Shown here: in pieces, positions 29,023 to 37,606 of the stretch
Layout of the letters: every line of letters begins with the position of its first letter
How positions within the stretch are numbered: the first letter of the stretch is position 1
The notes under the pieces: model-generated
The model's input: only the letters and a program-made list of their open reading frames with translations
What the model was told of the DNA's origin: nothing
The model's database searches: none
Assembly: GCF_004123295.1 (NCBI RefSeq)
Contig: NZ_SDMK01000001.1
Span: 124,001-188,000 of the forward strand
Source of the DNA: Silvibacterium dinghuense
GTDB taxonomy: Bacteria; Acidobacteriota; Terriglobia; Terriglobales; Acidobacteriaceae
Length of the DNA: 64,000 nt
Direction of reading: 5' to 3'
Program-made: the position numbers and the translations under genes

Positions 29023-30261
29023 CTACGAGCCGCCGTGGATCATCAGCATCACGGACAGGATGCTGACGATAATGGCAGTCACCCAGGCGACGATGTTGAA
29101 CCAGCGGCTGTTTACGTGCTCACCCATCAGGTCCTTGCGATTGATAAGCAGCAACATGAGCACGATAACAATGGGCAACAAAACGCCGTTGAGGACCTGA
29201 GACTCCACCGCCCACTTGATCAGAGGGAAGTTCGGGATCAGCACCACCGCAGCTCCGCCGGCAATGAGGATGGTGTACAGCCAGTAGAAGAAGGGCGCCT
29301 CTTTGAACTTGCGGTCGATACCGGATTCAAGGCCCAGGCCTTCGCAGACCACATAGGCCGTCGAGAGCGGAAGCACTGAAGCGGCAAAGAACGAGGCGTT
29401 GAAAAGGCCGACCGCAAAGAGGAGAAACGCATACGCTCCGGCGAGCGGCTTCATCGCTGTCGCCGCGTCCGCGGCACTCTGAATAGAGCCGAGTCCGTGC
29501 ACGTAAAGCGTTGCCGCGCACGCCACAATGATGAACCACGCAACGATATCCGTGAAGATGGACCCGACGATCACGTCGAGCCGCGATGCGGCATAGTTCT
29601 TGGCGGTAATTCCCTTCTCGACAATCGAGGACTGCAGGTAGAACTGCATCCACGGGGCGATGGTGGTGCCGATGACGGCAATCACCATGAAGAGATAGGC
29701 GTGATTTCCCCACACGGCATGAGGCGGAAGCTTGATCGTGTCCAGCAACGCCGTATGCCAGCTGGGGCCTGAGAGCACCCCGGCGATGATGTACGCGATG
29801 TAGAAGACGGACGCAGCGAGAAAGACCTTCTCGACCTTCTTGTAGTCGCCGCGCACGGCCAGAAGCCATACCAGCAGGCTGCAGATGGGTACGGAGATGT
29901 ATTTGCTGAGCCCGAAGAGCTCGAGGCTGCTGGCGATGCCGGCAAACTCGCCAATTACGTTGCCGAAGTTCACCAGCACCAGCAGCGCCATGATGATGAC
30001 CGTAACGCGCAGGCCAAACTCTTCGCGGATGAGATCGCTGAGCCCCTTGCCCGTCACCGCTCCCATGCGCGCGCACATTTCCTGCACCACGTAGAGCGAA
30101 AGCGTGATGGGGATCATCGTCCACAGCAGCTCATAGCCGTACTGCGCGCCGGACTGAGAATACGTGAATATGCCGTTCGGATCGTTGTCCACGTTGGCCG
30201 TGATGAATCCCGGACCGAGGACGGCGAGAAAAAGCAGTATCCGGGTTCTCCAGCGTTTCAC
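29023..30261 (-). CDS. NRAMP-related divalent cation transporter (NRMT-like, probably Mg2+)
   Basis: 412 residues with about 11 membrane helices of the SLC11 (NRAMP/MntH) fold. The unwound first helix reads ITANVDNDPNGIFTYSQ, where classical MntH has DPGN. The sixth helix reads GTTIAPWMQFYLQSS, where MntH has a Met-Pro-His motif. The metal-selecting methionine is therefore Ala. From memory, such changes mark the NRAMP-related magnesium transporters. It starts at GTG 30261 with GGAG about 7 nt ahead, 95 bp after the MgtE-like gene on the same strand. Confidence 0.85.
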   Translation of the reverse strand: MKRWRTRILLFLAVLGPGFITANVDNDPNGIFTYSQSGAQYGYELLWTMIPITLSLYVVQEMCARMGAVTGKGLSDLIREEFGLRVTVIIMALLVLVNFGNVIGEFAGIASSLELFGLSKYISVPICSLLVWLLAVRGDYKKVEKVFLAASVFYIAYIIAGVLSGPSWHTALLDTIKLPPHAVWGNHAYLFMVIAVIGTTIAPWMQFYLQSSIVEKGITAKNYAASRLDVIVGSIFTDIVAWFIIVACAATLYVHGLGSIQSAADAATAMKPLAGAYAFLLFAVGLFNASFFAASVLPLSTAYVVCEGLGLESGIDRKFKEAPFFYWLYTILIAGGAAVVLIPNFPLIKWAVESQVLNGVLLPIVIVLMLLLINRKDLMGEHVNSRWFNIVAWVTAIIVSILSVMLMIHGGS

Positions 30262-30356
30262 GGCAGGCTCCTGAAGCAGTCAGCAGTTAAGGGGTCACGC
30301 CTTCGCAGGAAGGCTCTCAGCCGAACATACCAGACACGGACAGCGATTGCTGCTGT

Positions 30357-31643
30357 CTACCGGTCGGCGCGGAGAAAGGCAATCACGTGATCGGCTTCAA
30401 TCACCCCTGCGAGACGCCCCTTCGAATCGATCACGGGCAGAGCGCGGAGATTGTATCGATCGAAGAGCTCGGCCACCTCGTTCTCGTGCGCATCTGCAGG
30501 GCAGGTATGGAAATGAATCTCGGTAAGGACATCGAGCCGCGTATCGGGCTGGGCCAGGACCATCCGCGCCAGCGACACAACCCCCTTCAGCACCTCATCA
30601 GCATCGACGAGATAGACCTCGGTGATGGTCTCGACATCGCCTTCAAACTCCCGCAGAGCCTGGATGGCCTCTCCCACCGAGGCGGTAACAGGCACAGCGA
30701 CATATTCGGTGGTCATACGGCCGGCAGCAGAATCCTCGCGGAATTCGAGGAGCTCTTCGACCTCCTGCCGCTCCTCGGGGTGCATCTCCTCGAGGATCGC
30801 TTCAGAGCGTTCTTCCGGCAGCTCGGCCAGCAGATCGGCAGCGGCGGACGGGTCCATCTCTTCGACGATGGCAGCCGCAGTCTCCGAATCGAGAGATTCG
30901 ACCATCGAAACCTGCAGCTTGGGCTCGACCTCCTCGAGCGCCTCGGCGGCAACCTCCTCGTCGAGCGTCATGAGGATGGCCTCGCGCTCAGCCGGGGCAA
31001 GCTCTTCGAGGATGTCGGCGATGTCCGAAGGATGCAGCTGGGCCAGGCGCTCGTGCTCGATCTTGAGCTTGACGCGGCGGGCGGGATCGACCTCGATCAT
31101 GTCGACGAAGTCCCAGGGGATGACACGCGGAGAAAAGCGGCTGGCGATCGAATCGATCCCCGGCCGGGGCAAAAGGCCCTGCAGGAGGCGCCGCACCGCG
31201 CCGCGCATGCCAACCTCGACTTCGCGCACACGCAGATCCCAGGTAGCGGTCAGATTCCCGGCAGAAGGCGCCTGGGTTGCGGGGTCGAACCACTGCAGGT
31301 CCACGTCATTCACGCGGACCACCTTGCGCCCATGGACATCGATGATCTGGCGGTCGAGCAGATCACCGCGCAGCAGGATGTAATTCTCAAAATCGGCAAG
31401 CGGGCGGGGTGAAGCCTCCGGACGCAGCTCAAGGGCTCCACTGGGTGTCTGCCGGACATCGGTGGCGGGAACCAGGGCTCGGCCTCCACGCGCCTTGAGG
31501 ACCAGGCCCATGACGCGGCCGGCCTCATCGCCTGTTCCCACGGCCAGATCCGCCACGCGGCCGCGGAGCTGCCCCTGCGCATCGGTCACCGGGGTGCCGA
31601 TCAGCGAAGTCAGCGTGATCATGGGCTGGCGTTCCTGCATCAT
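30357..31643 (-). CDS. Soluble MgtE-like protein: PRC-barrel, MgtE_N and two CBS domains, no membrane domain
   Basis: A cytoplasmic protein of about 428 residues. An N-terminal PRC-barrel (ITLTSLIGTPVTDAQGQLRG) is followed by a second barrel-like segment (LLDRQIIDVHGRKVVRVNDV). Then comes an acidic superhelical MgtE_N domain (LHPSDIADILEELAPAERE, repeated ALEEVEP/IVEEMDP/LLAELPE turns) and two CBS domains (TTEYVAVPVTASVGEAIQAL, and YNLRALPVIDSKGRLAGVIE). This is the Mg2+-sensing gate module of the MgtE channel without its pore. The start is taken as ATG 31643 (GGAG 11 nt ahead); the frame is open to 31835. It lies upstream of the NRAMP-like gene, presumably as its regulator. Confidence 0.85.
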   Translation of the reverse strand: MMQERQPMITLTSLIGTPVTDAQGQLRGRVADLAVGTGDEAGRVMGLVLKARGGRALVPATDVRQTPSGALELRPEASPRPLADFENYILLRGDLLDRQIIDVHGRKVVRVNDVDLQWFDPATQAPSAGNLTATWDLRVREVEVGMRGAVRRLLQGLLPRPGIDSIASRFSPRVIPWDFVDMIEVDPARRVKLKIEHERLAQLHPSDIADILEELAPAEREAILMTLDEEVAAEALEEVEPKLQVSMVESLDSETAAAIVEEMDPSAAADLLAELPEERSEAILEEMHPEERQEVEELLEFREDSAAGRMTTEYVAVPVTASVGEAIQALREFEGDVETITEVYLVDADEVLKGVVSLARMVLAQPDTRLDVLTEIHFHTCPADAHENEVAELFDRYNLRALPVIDSKGRLAGVIEADHVIAFLRADR

Positions 31644-31942
31644 TTTTGCGTGGTCTCCGTTGAAGTCTATACCGATTTGACGCGCCTGCATGCAGGGAAG
31701 CATGGCAGCTTCCACGGCAAAGACCGGGGCATACAAAATTTCAGGAATCTGCCGGAGAGCTGGCCACCCAAACACGGAGAACGACTTCTTACCCACAGCG
31801 GATGGAGAGTCCGTTTTCGGGGAGCGTAAGGCCAACGATCAGCTTTGCTTGACATTACCCGCTTCAGCAAGCAAACTGCCACGTACAGGCTGGTTGGCGA
31901 AGCCACCCACAGCACGTCATGCCGCACTGCGAGGAAGAGCAT

Positions 31943-32383
31943 TTGACGGGACAACAGGCAGGCCGTATCACCTACACACTTGAGTCCTCGCTGGACAGCG
32001 TCAACAAGGTCGAGGAGACCGCCGAACAGCTGGCCAAGAAGGCCGGCATCGACGAAGACGAGATCTTCAAGATCACCATGGCGGTGCGTGAAGCGGCCGT
32101 CAACGCTGTACTCCATGGCAACTCCTACGATCCGGACAAGCGGATCACGGCTTCTTTTGAAAATAACGGGAAATCACTGGTCATCCGCATCACGGACCAG
32201 GGCAAGGGGCTGGACCCCGAGACGCTTCCCGATCCTCTCGCACCGGAAAACCTTCTGCGCGGTTCCGGGCGCGGTATCTTCCTCATTCGCTCTTTCATGG
32301 ATGAGGTACACTTCAAGCAATTACACCCGGGCACTGAGTTGACGCTCATCAAGCATCTGGGGACGACTCAATCAGGCAGCTAA
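31943..32383 (+). CDS. RsbW-like anti-sigma-factor serine kinase (GHKL ATPase)
   Basis: A 146-residue HATPase of the RsbW/SpoIIAB type. The N-box is [18 protein letters not shown]1 is [14 protein letters not shown], and the G2 lid is [16 protein letters not shown]. Such kinases bind a sigma factor or phosphorylate a STAS antagonist, and the antagonist is encoded 13 bp downstream. No sigma factor or PP2C phosphatase is adjacent. TTG 31943 follows GAGGAAGAG at good spacing; ATG 31919 is an alternative. A TTGACA at 31849 could belong to its promoter, but the -10 is weak. Confidence 0.85.
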   Translation: MTGQQAGRITYTLESSLDSVNKVEETAEQLAKKAGIDEDEIFKITMAVREAAVNAVLHGNSYDPDKRITASFENNGKSLVIRITDQGKGLDPETLPDPLAPENLLRGSGRGIFLIRSFMDEVHFKQLHPGTELTLIKHLGTTQSGS

Positions 32384-32396
32384 GGAGGGACTTTTC

Positions 32397-32747
32397 GTGA
32401 GCATGAAGGTAAGCACCCGTCAGGTAGACGGTGTAACAATTCTCGATCTCAGCGGACGCATCACCCTCGGAGAAGGCAGTGTGCAGTTGCGCGACGCTGT
32501 TCGGGATCTTCTGGCCAAGGGTTCGAAGTATATTCTGCTGAACCTCGGGGATGTGAACTACATCGACAGCTCGGGGATCGGTGAGCTGGTGAGCGCCTAC
32601 ACGACGGTTCGCAACCAGGGCGGCGAACTGAAGCTGCTCAACCTCACCAAGAAGGTCCACGACCTGCTTCAGATCACCAAGCTCTACACCGTGTTCGACG
32701 TAAAGGACGACGAGGCTTCGGCCATCGCTTCCTATTCGCGCTCGTAA
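32397..32747 (+). CDS. STAS-domain anti-sigma-factor antagonist (RsbV/SpoIIAA-like)
   Basis: 116 residues forming one STAS domain: [19 protein letters not shown] at the start, then [20 protein letters not shown] with the phosphorylatable serine S58 or S59, and [17 protein letters not shown]. It counteracts a cognate kinase, here surely the preceding gene. The start GTG 32397 has AAGGAGGGA at ideal spacing; ATG 32403 is also possible. A strong terminator closes the two-gene unit. Confidence 0.92.
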   Translation: MSMKVSTRQVDGVTILDLSGRITLGEGSVQLRDAVRDLLAKGSKYILLNLGDVNYIDSSGIGELVSAYTTVRNQGGELKLLNLTKKVHDLLQITKLYTVFDVKDDEASAIASYSRS

Positions 32748-32775
32748 ACGCGATATAACCCACAACGCCTTACAG

Positions 32776-32810
32776 AAAAGCTGCCCGGAGCATGGCTCCG
32801 GGCAGCTTTT
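32776..32810 (+). terminator. Intrinsic terminator of the rsbWV-like unit
   Basis: A perfect 16-bp stem (AAAAGCTGCCCGGAGC with its complement), ATG loop, ending in TTTTCTT. Confidence 0.92.
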
Positions 32811-32878
32811 CTTGTGCCTATTGATTCATCGGGATTTGCGCCTACCCACCCAAGCAAGCCCAGCTGCGAAGCATGAAA

Positions 32879-32909
32879 AAGGGGCAGGGCAAACGACACC
32901 CTGCCCTTT
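32879..32909 (-). terminator. Intrinsic terminator of the lemA unit
   Basis: The stem GGGCAGGG/CCCTGCCC extends by wobble and A-T pairs. On the minus strand it is followed by a run of T (complement of GAAAAAGG). It lies 21 bp after the LemA stop. Confidence 0.8.
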
Positions 32910-32929
32910 ATGCCCTACACTCTCACCTG

Positions 32930-33511
32930 TTAGAACTTCACCACCGGCGCGGTCTTTGAAGACTCGCTGGCTTCGAAGTACTCGTTATCCGGCTGGAAGC
33001 CGGCCATGCCCGCCCAGATGCTGTTCGGGAACTGGCGGATGAATGTGTTGTAGTCACGCAGCGTGTCGTTATAACGATGGCGCTCGACAGCGATGCGGTT
33101 CTCCGTCCCCTCGAGCTGATCCTGCAACTGCAGGAAGTTTTCGTTCGCCTTCAGGTTCGGATAGCTCTCGGAAAGCGCAAGCAGGCGGCCGAGCGCGCCG
33201 TCGAGCTGTCCGTTCGCTTTGATCTTGCCATCCGGATCGTGCGCGTTGAGCAGGGCCGAGCGCGCGCTGGCGATGTCATCAAACACCTTCTCCTCGTGCG
33301 TGGCATAGCCCTTCACGGTAGAGACGAGATTCGGAATAAGGTCGGCACGGCGCTGCAGGACGACATCGACCTGCGACCACTCTTCGTGGACCGACTCCTG
33401 CTTGGCCACCATCTGATTCTTGGCGCTCACGTAGCTGCCGAAGATCATCAGCACCACCAGGACAAGTACCACCACAATGCCAATTGCGACCCACAAACCA
33501 CGACGCATCAT
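32930..33511 (-). CDS. lemA: LemA family protein
   Basis: 193 residues with one N-terminal membrane helix (LWVAIGIVVVLVLVVLMIFG) and a helical domain outside: NQMVAKQESVHEEWSQVDVV, QRRADLIPNLVSTVKGYA, then YPNLKANENFLQLQDQLEGT and RHRYNDTLRDYNTFIRQFP, the LemA signature. The role is unclear, linked to envelope stress and polymer surface structures. The ATG has GGGAG about 10 nt upstream. It is the second gene after the TPM protein, the common LemA-TPM partnership. Confidence 0.93.
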   Translation of the reverse strand: MMRRGLWVAIGIVVVLVLVVLMIFGSYVSAKNQMVAKQESVHEEWSQVDVVLQRRADLIPNLVSTVKGYATHEEKVFDDIASARSALLNAHDPDGKIKANGQLDGALGRLLALSESYPNLKANENFLQLQDQLEGTENRIAVERHRYNDTLRDYNTFIRQFPNSIWAGMAGFQPDNEYFEASESSKTAPVVKF

Positions 33512-33607
33512 CGTTTGATTCTCCCGGTTCGCATGAGCGAACCAACTGTGATCTTATCAATAGCCCGGAAAAACGAATGCCTCGAGCGAAAGGCTCATGA
33601 CCAGCAG

Positions 33608-34384
33608 CTACCAGTCGCCACCCGCTCCACCGCCGCCGGTACTGCCCCCACCGAAACCGCCGAAGCCGCTGCCGCCGCCATCTCCACCACCGCCTCCCCA
33701 GCCGTCTCCGCCGCGGCCGCCGCCCCCCAGGAACATGCCAAGCAGAAAGCCGATCAGCCCCGAACCGCCGGTGCGTATCAGAAAGATGAGGACCAGAGTA
33801 ATGATGATGCCAAAGATAAGCAGTTGGCCGATGCCGATGTGAGCCTGCTGCTGGCGCTGCGTCGGAGTGAGCGCAGTCAGCTTTAGGCCCGCGTCATCGG
33901 CAATGGCCTGCGCCACCTGGCCGACGCCGATCGTGAAGGCGTAATCGAAATCATTGGAGCGGAGCGCCGGGACCATCTGGCGGCCGATCTGACCCAGCTT
34001 CGCATCGGGCAAAACGCCCTCGAGGCCATAGCCGGTGGAGATGAAGCGCTTGCGATCCTTCACCGCGACAATGAAGAGCACACCGCGGTCGGTCTTCTTC
34101 CCGCCAATACCCCACGCCTGGTAAAGATCCACCGCGTATTGCTGGATCGGCTCACCATCCGTGGTGTTGATGGTAACGACGGCAATCTGCGCGTGAGCTT
34201 CGTGGTCCACCTGGCCGCAAAGCAGGTCAAGCCGGCGGATAGCTTCGGGGGACATGACATGCGCAAGATCGCTGACGTAATCGGTCGGCTTGGGAAGGCT
34301 TTGAACGGATTCAGCGGAAGCCAGCCGTGTGATGCAAACCAGCATCAGCAACAGGCCGCCGGCAACTCGGATCATTCTCGACAT
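33608..34384 (-). CDS. TPM-domain (YgcG-like) membrane protein with glycine-rich tail
   Basis: 258 residues. It has a signal peptide (MSRMIRVAGGLLLMLVC, cleavage near LASAES) and a TPM domain from DYVSDLAHVMSPEAIRRLD through IAVVTINTTDGEPIQQYAVD, GKKTDRGVLFIVAVKDRK and GYGLEGVLPDAK. One or two membrane helices follow (LLIFGIIITLVLIFLI, then GLIGFLLGMFLGG), and the tail is almost pure Gly with Asp/Trp. These proteins act at the envelope with LemA. The two genes share an operon with a 96-bp gap. Confidence 0.9.
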   Translation of the reverse strand: MSRMIRVAGGLLLMLVCITRLASAESVQSLPKPTDYVSDLAHVMSPEAIRRLDLLCGQVDHEAHAQIAVVTINTTDGEPIQQYAVDLYQAWGIGGKKTDRGVLFIVAVKDRKRFISTGYGLEGVLPDAKLGQIGRQMVPALRSNDFDYAFTIGVGQVAQAIADDAGLKLTALTPTQRQQQAHIGIGQLLIFGIIITLVLIFLIRTGGSGLIGFLLGMFLGGGGRGGDGWGGGGGDGGGSGFGGFGGGSTGGGGAGGDW

Positions 34385-34426
34385 CGCTCCTCATTCTACC
34401 GGCTAATTCACTCCGAACCCCATCGA

Positions 34427-34467
34427 GACACGACAAGGGCGCCCATAATGGACGCCCTTGTCGTGTC
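34427..34467 (-). terminator. Hairpin after the DUF4142 gene
   Basis: A perfect 15-bp inverted repeat (GACACGACAAGGGCG with its complement) around an 11-nt loop. It lies between the DUF4142 stop and the TPM gene start on the minus strand. No strong T-run follows. Confidence 0.7.
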
Positions 34468-34481
34468 CGATGAAAAGCCGA

Positions 34482-35168
34482 TTACTCGCCGTTCACGACC
34501 TTTCCTTTGTCGTTGACGACGTTATGCGCCTTGCCGATCTGCTCGATCATGGCCAGGTGCTGCTGGATCATCTGGTCCCCTTGCGCTGCCAGTTGTTTCA
34601 AGGCAGGGTTCTGCGCCTGCTGGGCTTCCAGCTGAAAGTCCTGATTATCCTTCTTATGATCCTTCACCATGGCGGCGATATACGCATCGTCAAATTGCTG
34701 GCCGGAGAGCCCTTGCAGCTTCTCCATCAGTTCGCGATCCTTCTTGGATGGCTCTTTCGGCGGTTTCACTCCGAGCTGTGTAGCCACCGTTTTCATCGCA
34801 TCGCCAAGTTTTGTATGGTCGGCAACCATGCGCTGGCCGAACTGCCGCACATCGCCGCTTGAACCTTTTTGTGCGGCCAATTGCCCAAGCTGCACCTCGG
34901 CCATCCCTCCCTGCAATGCGGTCTCAACAAAATCCTTGTCCTGCATGGCTCCGGCACCGTTATCGCCTGTGGCAGTATTCATCGCGTTCGCATTCGCTCC
35001 AGGCGCCATGGTTGTACTCTGCGGCTGATTCTGCGACGGTGAATTTTGCGTACCGCTGACACTTGCCTGTGCGAACAAACTGCTGCCGCCAAAAAGTAGG
35101 CCAGCAGCAAGCATCGTTATTCCGGCATAGTTCTCGATCCTGTTCCCTTTATTTCCGCTTTGACGCAT
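34482..35168 (-). CDS. Exported DUF4142 protein
   Basis: About 228 residues. The signal peptide includes ITMLAAGLLFGGSSLFAQA. A low-complexity Asn/Gln/Thr/Ser linker is followed by the DUF4142 helical bundle: DKDFVETALQGGMAEVQLG, RQFGQRMVADHTKLGDAM, FDDAYIAAMVKDHKKDNQ, and LKQLAAQGDQMIQQHLAMIE. The ferritin-like helix pattern suggests a periplasmic role; the function is unknown. ATG 35168 is chosen because GGAG lies 8 nt upstream; the frame is open further upstream without function. Confidence 0.85.
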   Translation of the reverse strand: MRQSGNKGNRIENYAGITMLAAGLLFGGSSLFAQASVSGTQNSPSQNQPQSTTMAPGANANAMNTATGDNGAGAMQDKDFVETALQGGMAEVQLGQLAAQKGSSGDVRQFGQRMVADHTKLGDAMKTVATQLGVKPPKEPSKKDRELMEKLQGLSGQQFDDAYIAAMVKDHKKDNQDFQLEAQQAQNPALKQLAAQGDQMIQQHLAMIEQIGKAHNVVNDKGKVVNGE

Positions 35169-35274
35169 CACATTTCTCCTTTCTTCGCGTTTTATTTGGA
35201 GAGGCAGATTCGAATGCAGCCATTTGCATCCATGGCAAAAGTGAGAACGGCTTCCGGTACACTCAATCCATCCT

Positions 35275-35979
35275 GTGGGCGACCGACTCATATTGGAATG
35301 CCGCGACCTCGGACGGGAGTTGCCTTCGTCGCCGGGAACACTGATGCCCGGGCACGTGAGTTTTTCATTGCATGAAGGCGAAGTGCTGGCCATCGTGGGG
35401 CCGAGCGGGGCCGGCAAAAGCTCGCTGCTGCGGCTTATGAACCGCCTCGATGAGCCGACCGAAGGCACAGTACTGCTCAAAGAGCGCAACACGCGCGAGA
35501 TCCCGGTGAACGAGTTGCGCCGTGCCGTCGGCATGGTGATGCAGCGAGCCTGGCTCTTTCCCGGTACAGTCGCAGAAAATATCGCTTTCGGCCCGGCACA
35601 GCAGGGTATTTCTCTTCCGGCGGAAGAGATCGATACGCTGCTCGCGCATGTGGGCCTGGCAGGCTATACCAGCCGCGATGTTTCCACTCTCTCCGGCGGA
35701 GAAGCGCAGCGAGTAGCCATCACGCGGGCGCTGGCCAACCGTCCGGAGGTACTGTTGCTGGATGAGCCGACCTCGGCGCTCGACGACGCCTCACGAGAAG
35801 ATGTCGAAGCCCTGCTGAGGAAGCTGATCCGCGAAGAGAAGCACAAGGACGGGCAGCGTTTAACCTGTATCTGGATCACGCACAACCGCGAGCAGGCGCG
35901 CACCATGGCCGATCGCGTGCTGGCCATGCGCGCCGGGCGCGTCGAAGCTCTGGGCACACCGGCAGAGGTGCTGCGATGA
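35275..35979 (+). CDS. fetA: ABC exporter ATPase, FetA/YbbL type
   Basis: 234 residues. Walker A is GPSGAGKSS, the Q-loop is in VGMVMQRAWLFPGTV, the signature is LSGGEAQRVA and Walker B is VLLLDEPTSALDD, followed by the switch ITHNREQA. With the overlapping permease gene it forms the FetAB-type system, implicated in E. coli in iron export and peroxide tolerance. The start is GTG 35275 without a clear Shine-Dalgarno. The stop overlaps the permease start (ATGATGA). Confidence 0.85.
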   Translation: MGDRLILECRDLGRELPSSPGTLMPGHVSFSLHEGEVLAIVGPSGAGKSSLLRLMNRLDEPTEGTVLLKERNTREIPVNELRRAVGMVMQRAWLFPGTVAENIAFGPAQQGISLPAEEIDTLLAHVGLAGYTSRDVSTLSGGEAQRVAITRALANRPEVLLLDEPTSALDDASREDVEALLRKLIREEKHKDGQRLTCIWITHNREQARTMADRVLAMRAGRVEALGTPAEVLR

Positions 35980-36770
35980 TGACGCGGCTTTTCCCCGCTC
36001 TCGCACACAATCAGGTGATGCATGGAGCAGTACAGTGCCTGCTGACCGGCCTGCTGGCGCTGGGTGTCGTACTGCTACTGCGACGGCGGGTGCCGAAGCT
36101 GTTTGGCGAGGTTGCCCTTGCAGAGATACGCGGTCTCGCGCAGATCCTTGCCGTTGGCGCGATCCTTGCGCTCCTGCTGCATGGACCGCAGTGGACATCG
36201 ATCTTCGTATTAGCCGGTATGGCACTGGCCGCCGCGTCCATCGTGCGCAAGCGTGCCAGGCAGATTCCTCGCATTTATTCGCTGGCGCTCGCAGGCATCA
36301 CCGGCGGCGCCGGAGCTGTGCTCACGCTGCTGGTGATCCTGGGGGTGATTCCGCTGGGCATTTCGATGCTCGTACCGGTGGGCAGCATGGTGATTGCCAA
36401 CACCATGAATACGCAATCGATGTTTCTCGACCGGCTGCGCGGAGAAATTGCCGCACATGTAGGTGAGATTGAGTCGGCGCTGGCGCTTGGCGCAACAGCA
36501 GAGAAAGCCATCGAACGATCCATGCAGGCCGCCTTTCGCGCCAGCCTGATCCCCTCCATCGATAACCTGCGGTCGCTGGGCATCGTATGGATTCCCGGCA
36601 TGATGGCGGGCATCGTGCTTTCCGGAGCTTCACCCGTCTATGCCGCGCTGTATCAGTTCGTCGTGCTCACGACTATCCTGGCCTCCACCGGGCTCTCCTG
36701 CCTGGTGACGAGCTATCTCGTGGTGGGAAGGGTATTCTCGCGCCACGAACAGCTGCTGCTGCGCGGCTGA
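35976..36770 (+). CDS. fetB: ABC exporter permease, FetB/YbbM (UPF0014) family
   Basis: 264 residues with about seven membrane helices. Family marks are QIPRIYSLALAGITGG, IPLGISMLVPVGSMVIANTM with the conserved MVIANTMNT stretch, RLRGEIAAHVGEIE, and IPGMMAGIVLSGASPVYA. It pairs with the ATPase encoded just upstream, overlapping by four bases, to move metal (probably iron) outward. It converges on the TRIC-like gene with a one-base gap. Confidence 0.92.
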   Translation: MMTRLFPALAHNQVMHGAVQCLLTGLLALGVVLLLRRRVPKLFGEVALAEIRGLAQILAVGAILALLLHGPQWTSIFVLAGMALAAASIVRKRARQIPRIYSLALAGITGGAGAVLTLLVILGVIPLGISMLVPVGSMVIANTMNTQSMFLDRLRGEIAAHVGEIESALALGATAEKAIERSMQAAFRASLIPSIDNLRSLGIVWIPGMMAGIVLSGASPVYAALYQFVVLTTILASTGLSCLVTSYLVVGRVFSRHEQLLLRG

Positions 36771-36771
36771 C

Positions 36772-37395
36772 TTACTTCACCGTCGGCAGGCTCCAGTGCA
36801 GCCATACGCTCACCATGCGCAACAGAAAGCAGACTGTACCGCCAGCAATGGTCACAGGCGTGCGAGGCAGCTTGAGCCTGAGCCCAAGAATGACGATTCC
36901 AGCACCTGCCAGCGCGGCGGTGGCGTACACATCCGCGCGCAGAACGGTAGGAACCTCCGCAAGAAGAAGGTCGCGAATCGTCCCTCCACCAACACCGGTA
37001 ACGCCACCCATGAGGATGGCGATAAAGGGATGGATCTCGTACTCCAGCGCCTTTTCTGCTCCGGCCACGGCAAAGAGGCTCAGACCAGCGGCATCCAACA
37101 GCGTGAGCAGCGATGCCGGCACCTCCTGCACCAGAGAATGGAAGAAGAAGGCCGTCGCCGCGCCGAAAAAAGCAATCGCTCCATAACGCCAGTTGCGGAT
37201 CGAGTTAGGTGGAACGGCTCCGATGAGTAGGTCGCGAATGATTCCGCCACCCAGTGCTGTGACGAAGGCCAGTACCATCGCGCCGAACAGATCAAGATGG
37301 CCGTGGGCAGCCGCCATGCCTCCTTCAATCGCAAAGATGTAGGTGCCTGCAAAATCGAGGACAAGCAGCAGCGTGTCGGCCTTCGACCTGAGCAT
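36772..37395 (-). CDS. Trimeric intracellular cation (TRIC) channel family protein (YicG/UPF0126)
   Basis: 207 residues with about seven membrane helices in two repeated halves. Each half has the Gly-rich kinked motif: VTALGGGIIRDLLIG and GVTGVGGGTIRDLLLAEVP. Prokaryotic TRIC channels pass K+ and Na+. The ATG at 37395 has AAAGGA rather far upstream. It is a single-gene unit. Confidence 0.9.
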   Translation of the reverse strand: MLRSKADTLLLVLDFAGTYIFAIEGGMAAAHGHLDLFGAMVLAFVTALGGGIIRDLLIGAVPPNSIRNWRYGAIAFFGAATAFFFHSLVQEVPASLLTLLDAAGLSLFAVAGAEKALEYEIHPFIAILMGGVTGVGGGTIRDLLLAEVPTVLRADVYATAALAGAGIVILGLRLKLPRTPVTIAGGTVCFLLRMVSVWLHWSLPTVK

Positions 37396-37606
37396 TCGGT
37401 TATGTGTCCTTTCAAAAAAAGCGGGCTCGGAGGAATTGTAACGGTGTGTAAAAGATACGAGGATTTCGAATCGGCAGGTCCCCGCAGGCGTCTAAACGGA
37501 TAAGAGCAACACGGCATCGAGGCGCTGGACGCCGCTGAAAATGGAGCGCAGCGAGCACAGGCTCGGCAGAATGACAGGCACAATACAAGATTGTCCCCCG
37601 AAGAGA

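Noticed and set aside
29023-30261. Calling the transporter MntH (manganese)
   Set aside because: The helix 6 Met and the helix 1 DPGN motif of MntH are both changed, so the manganese label would be misleading.
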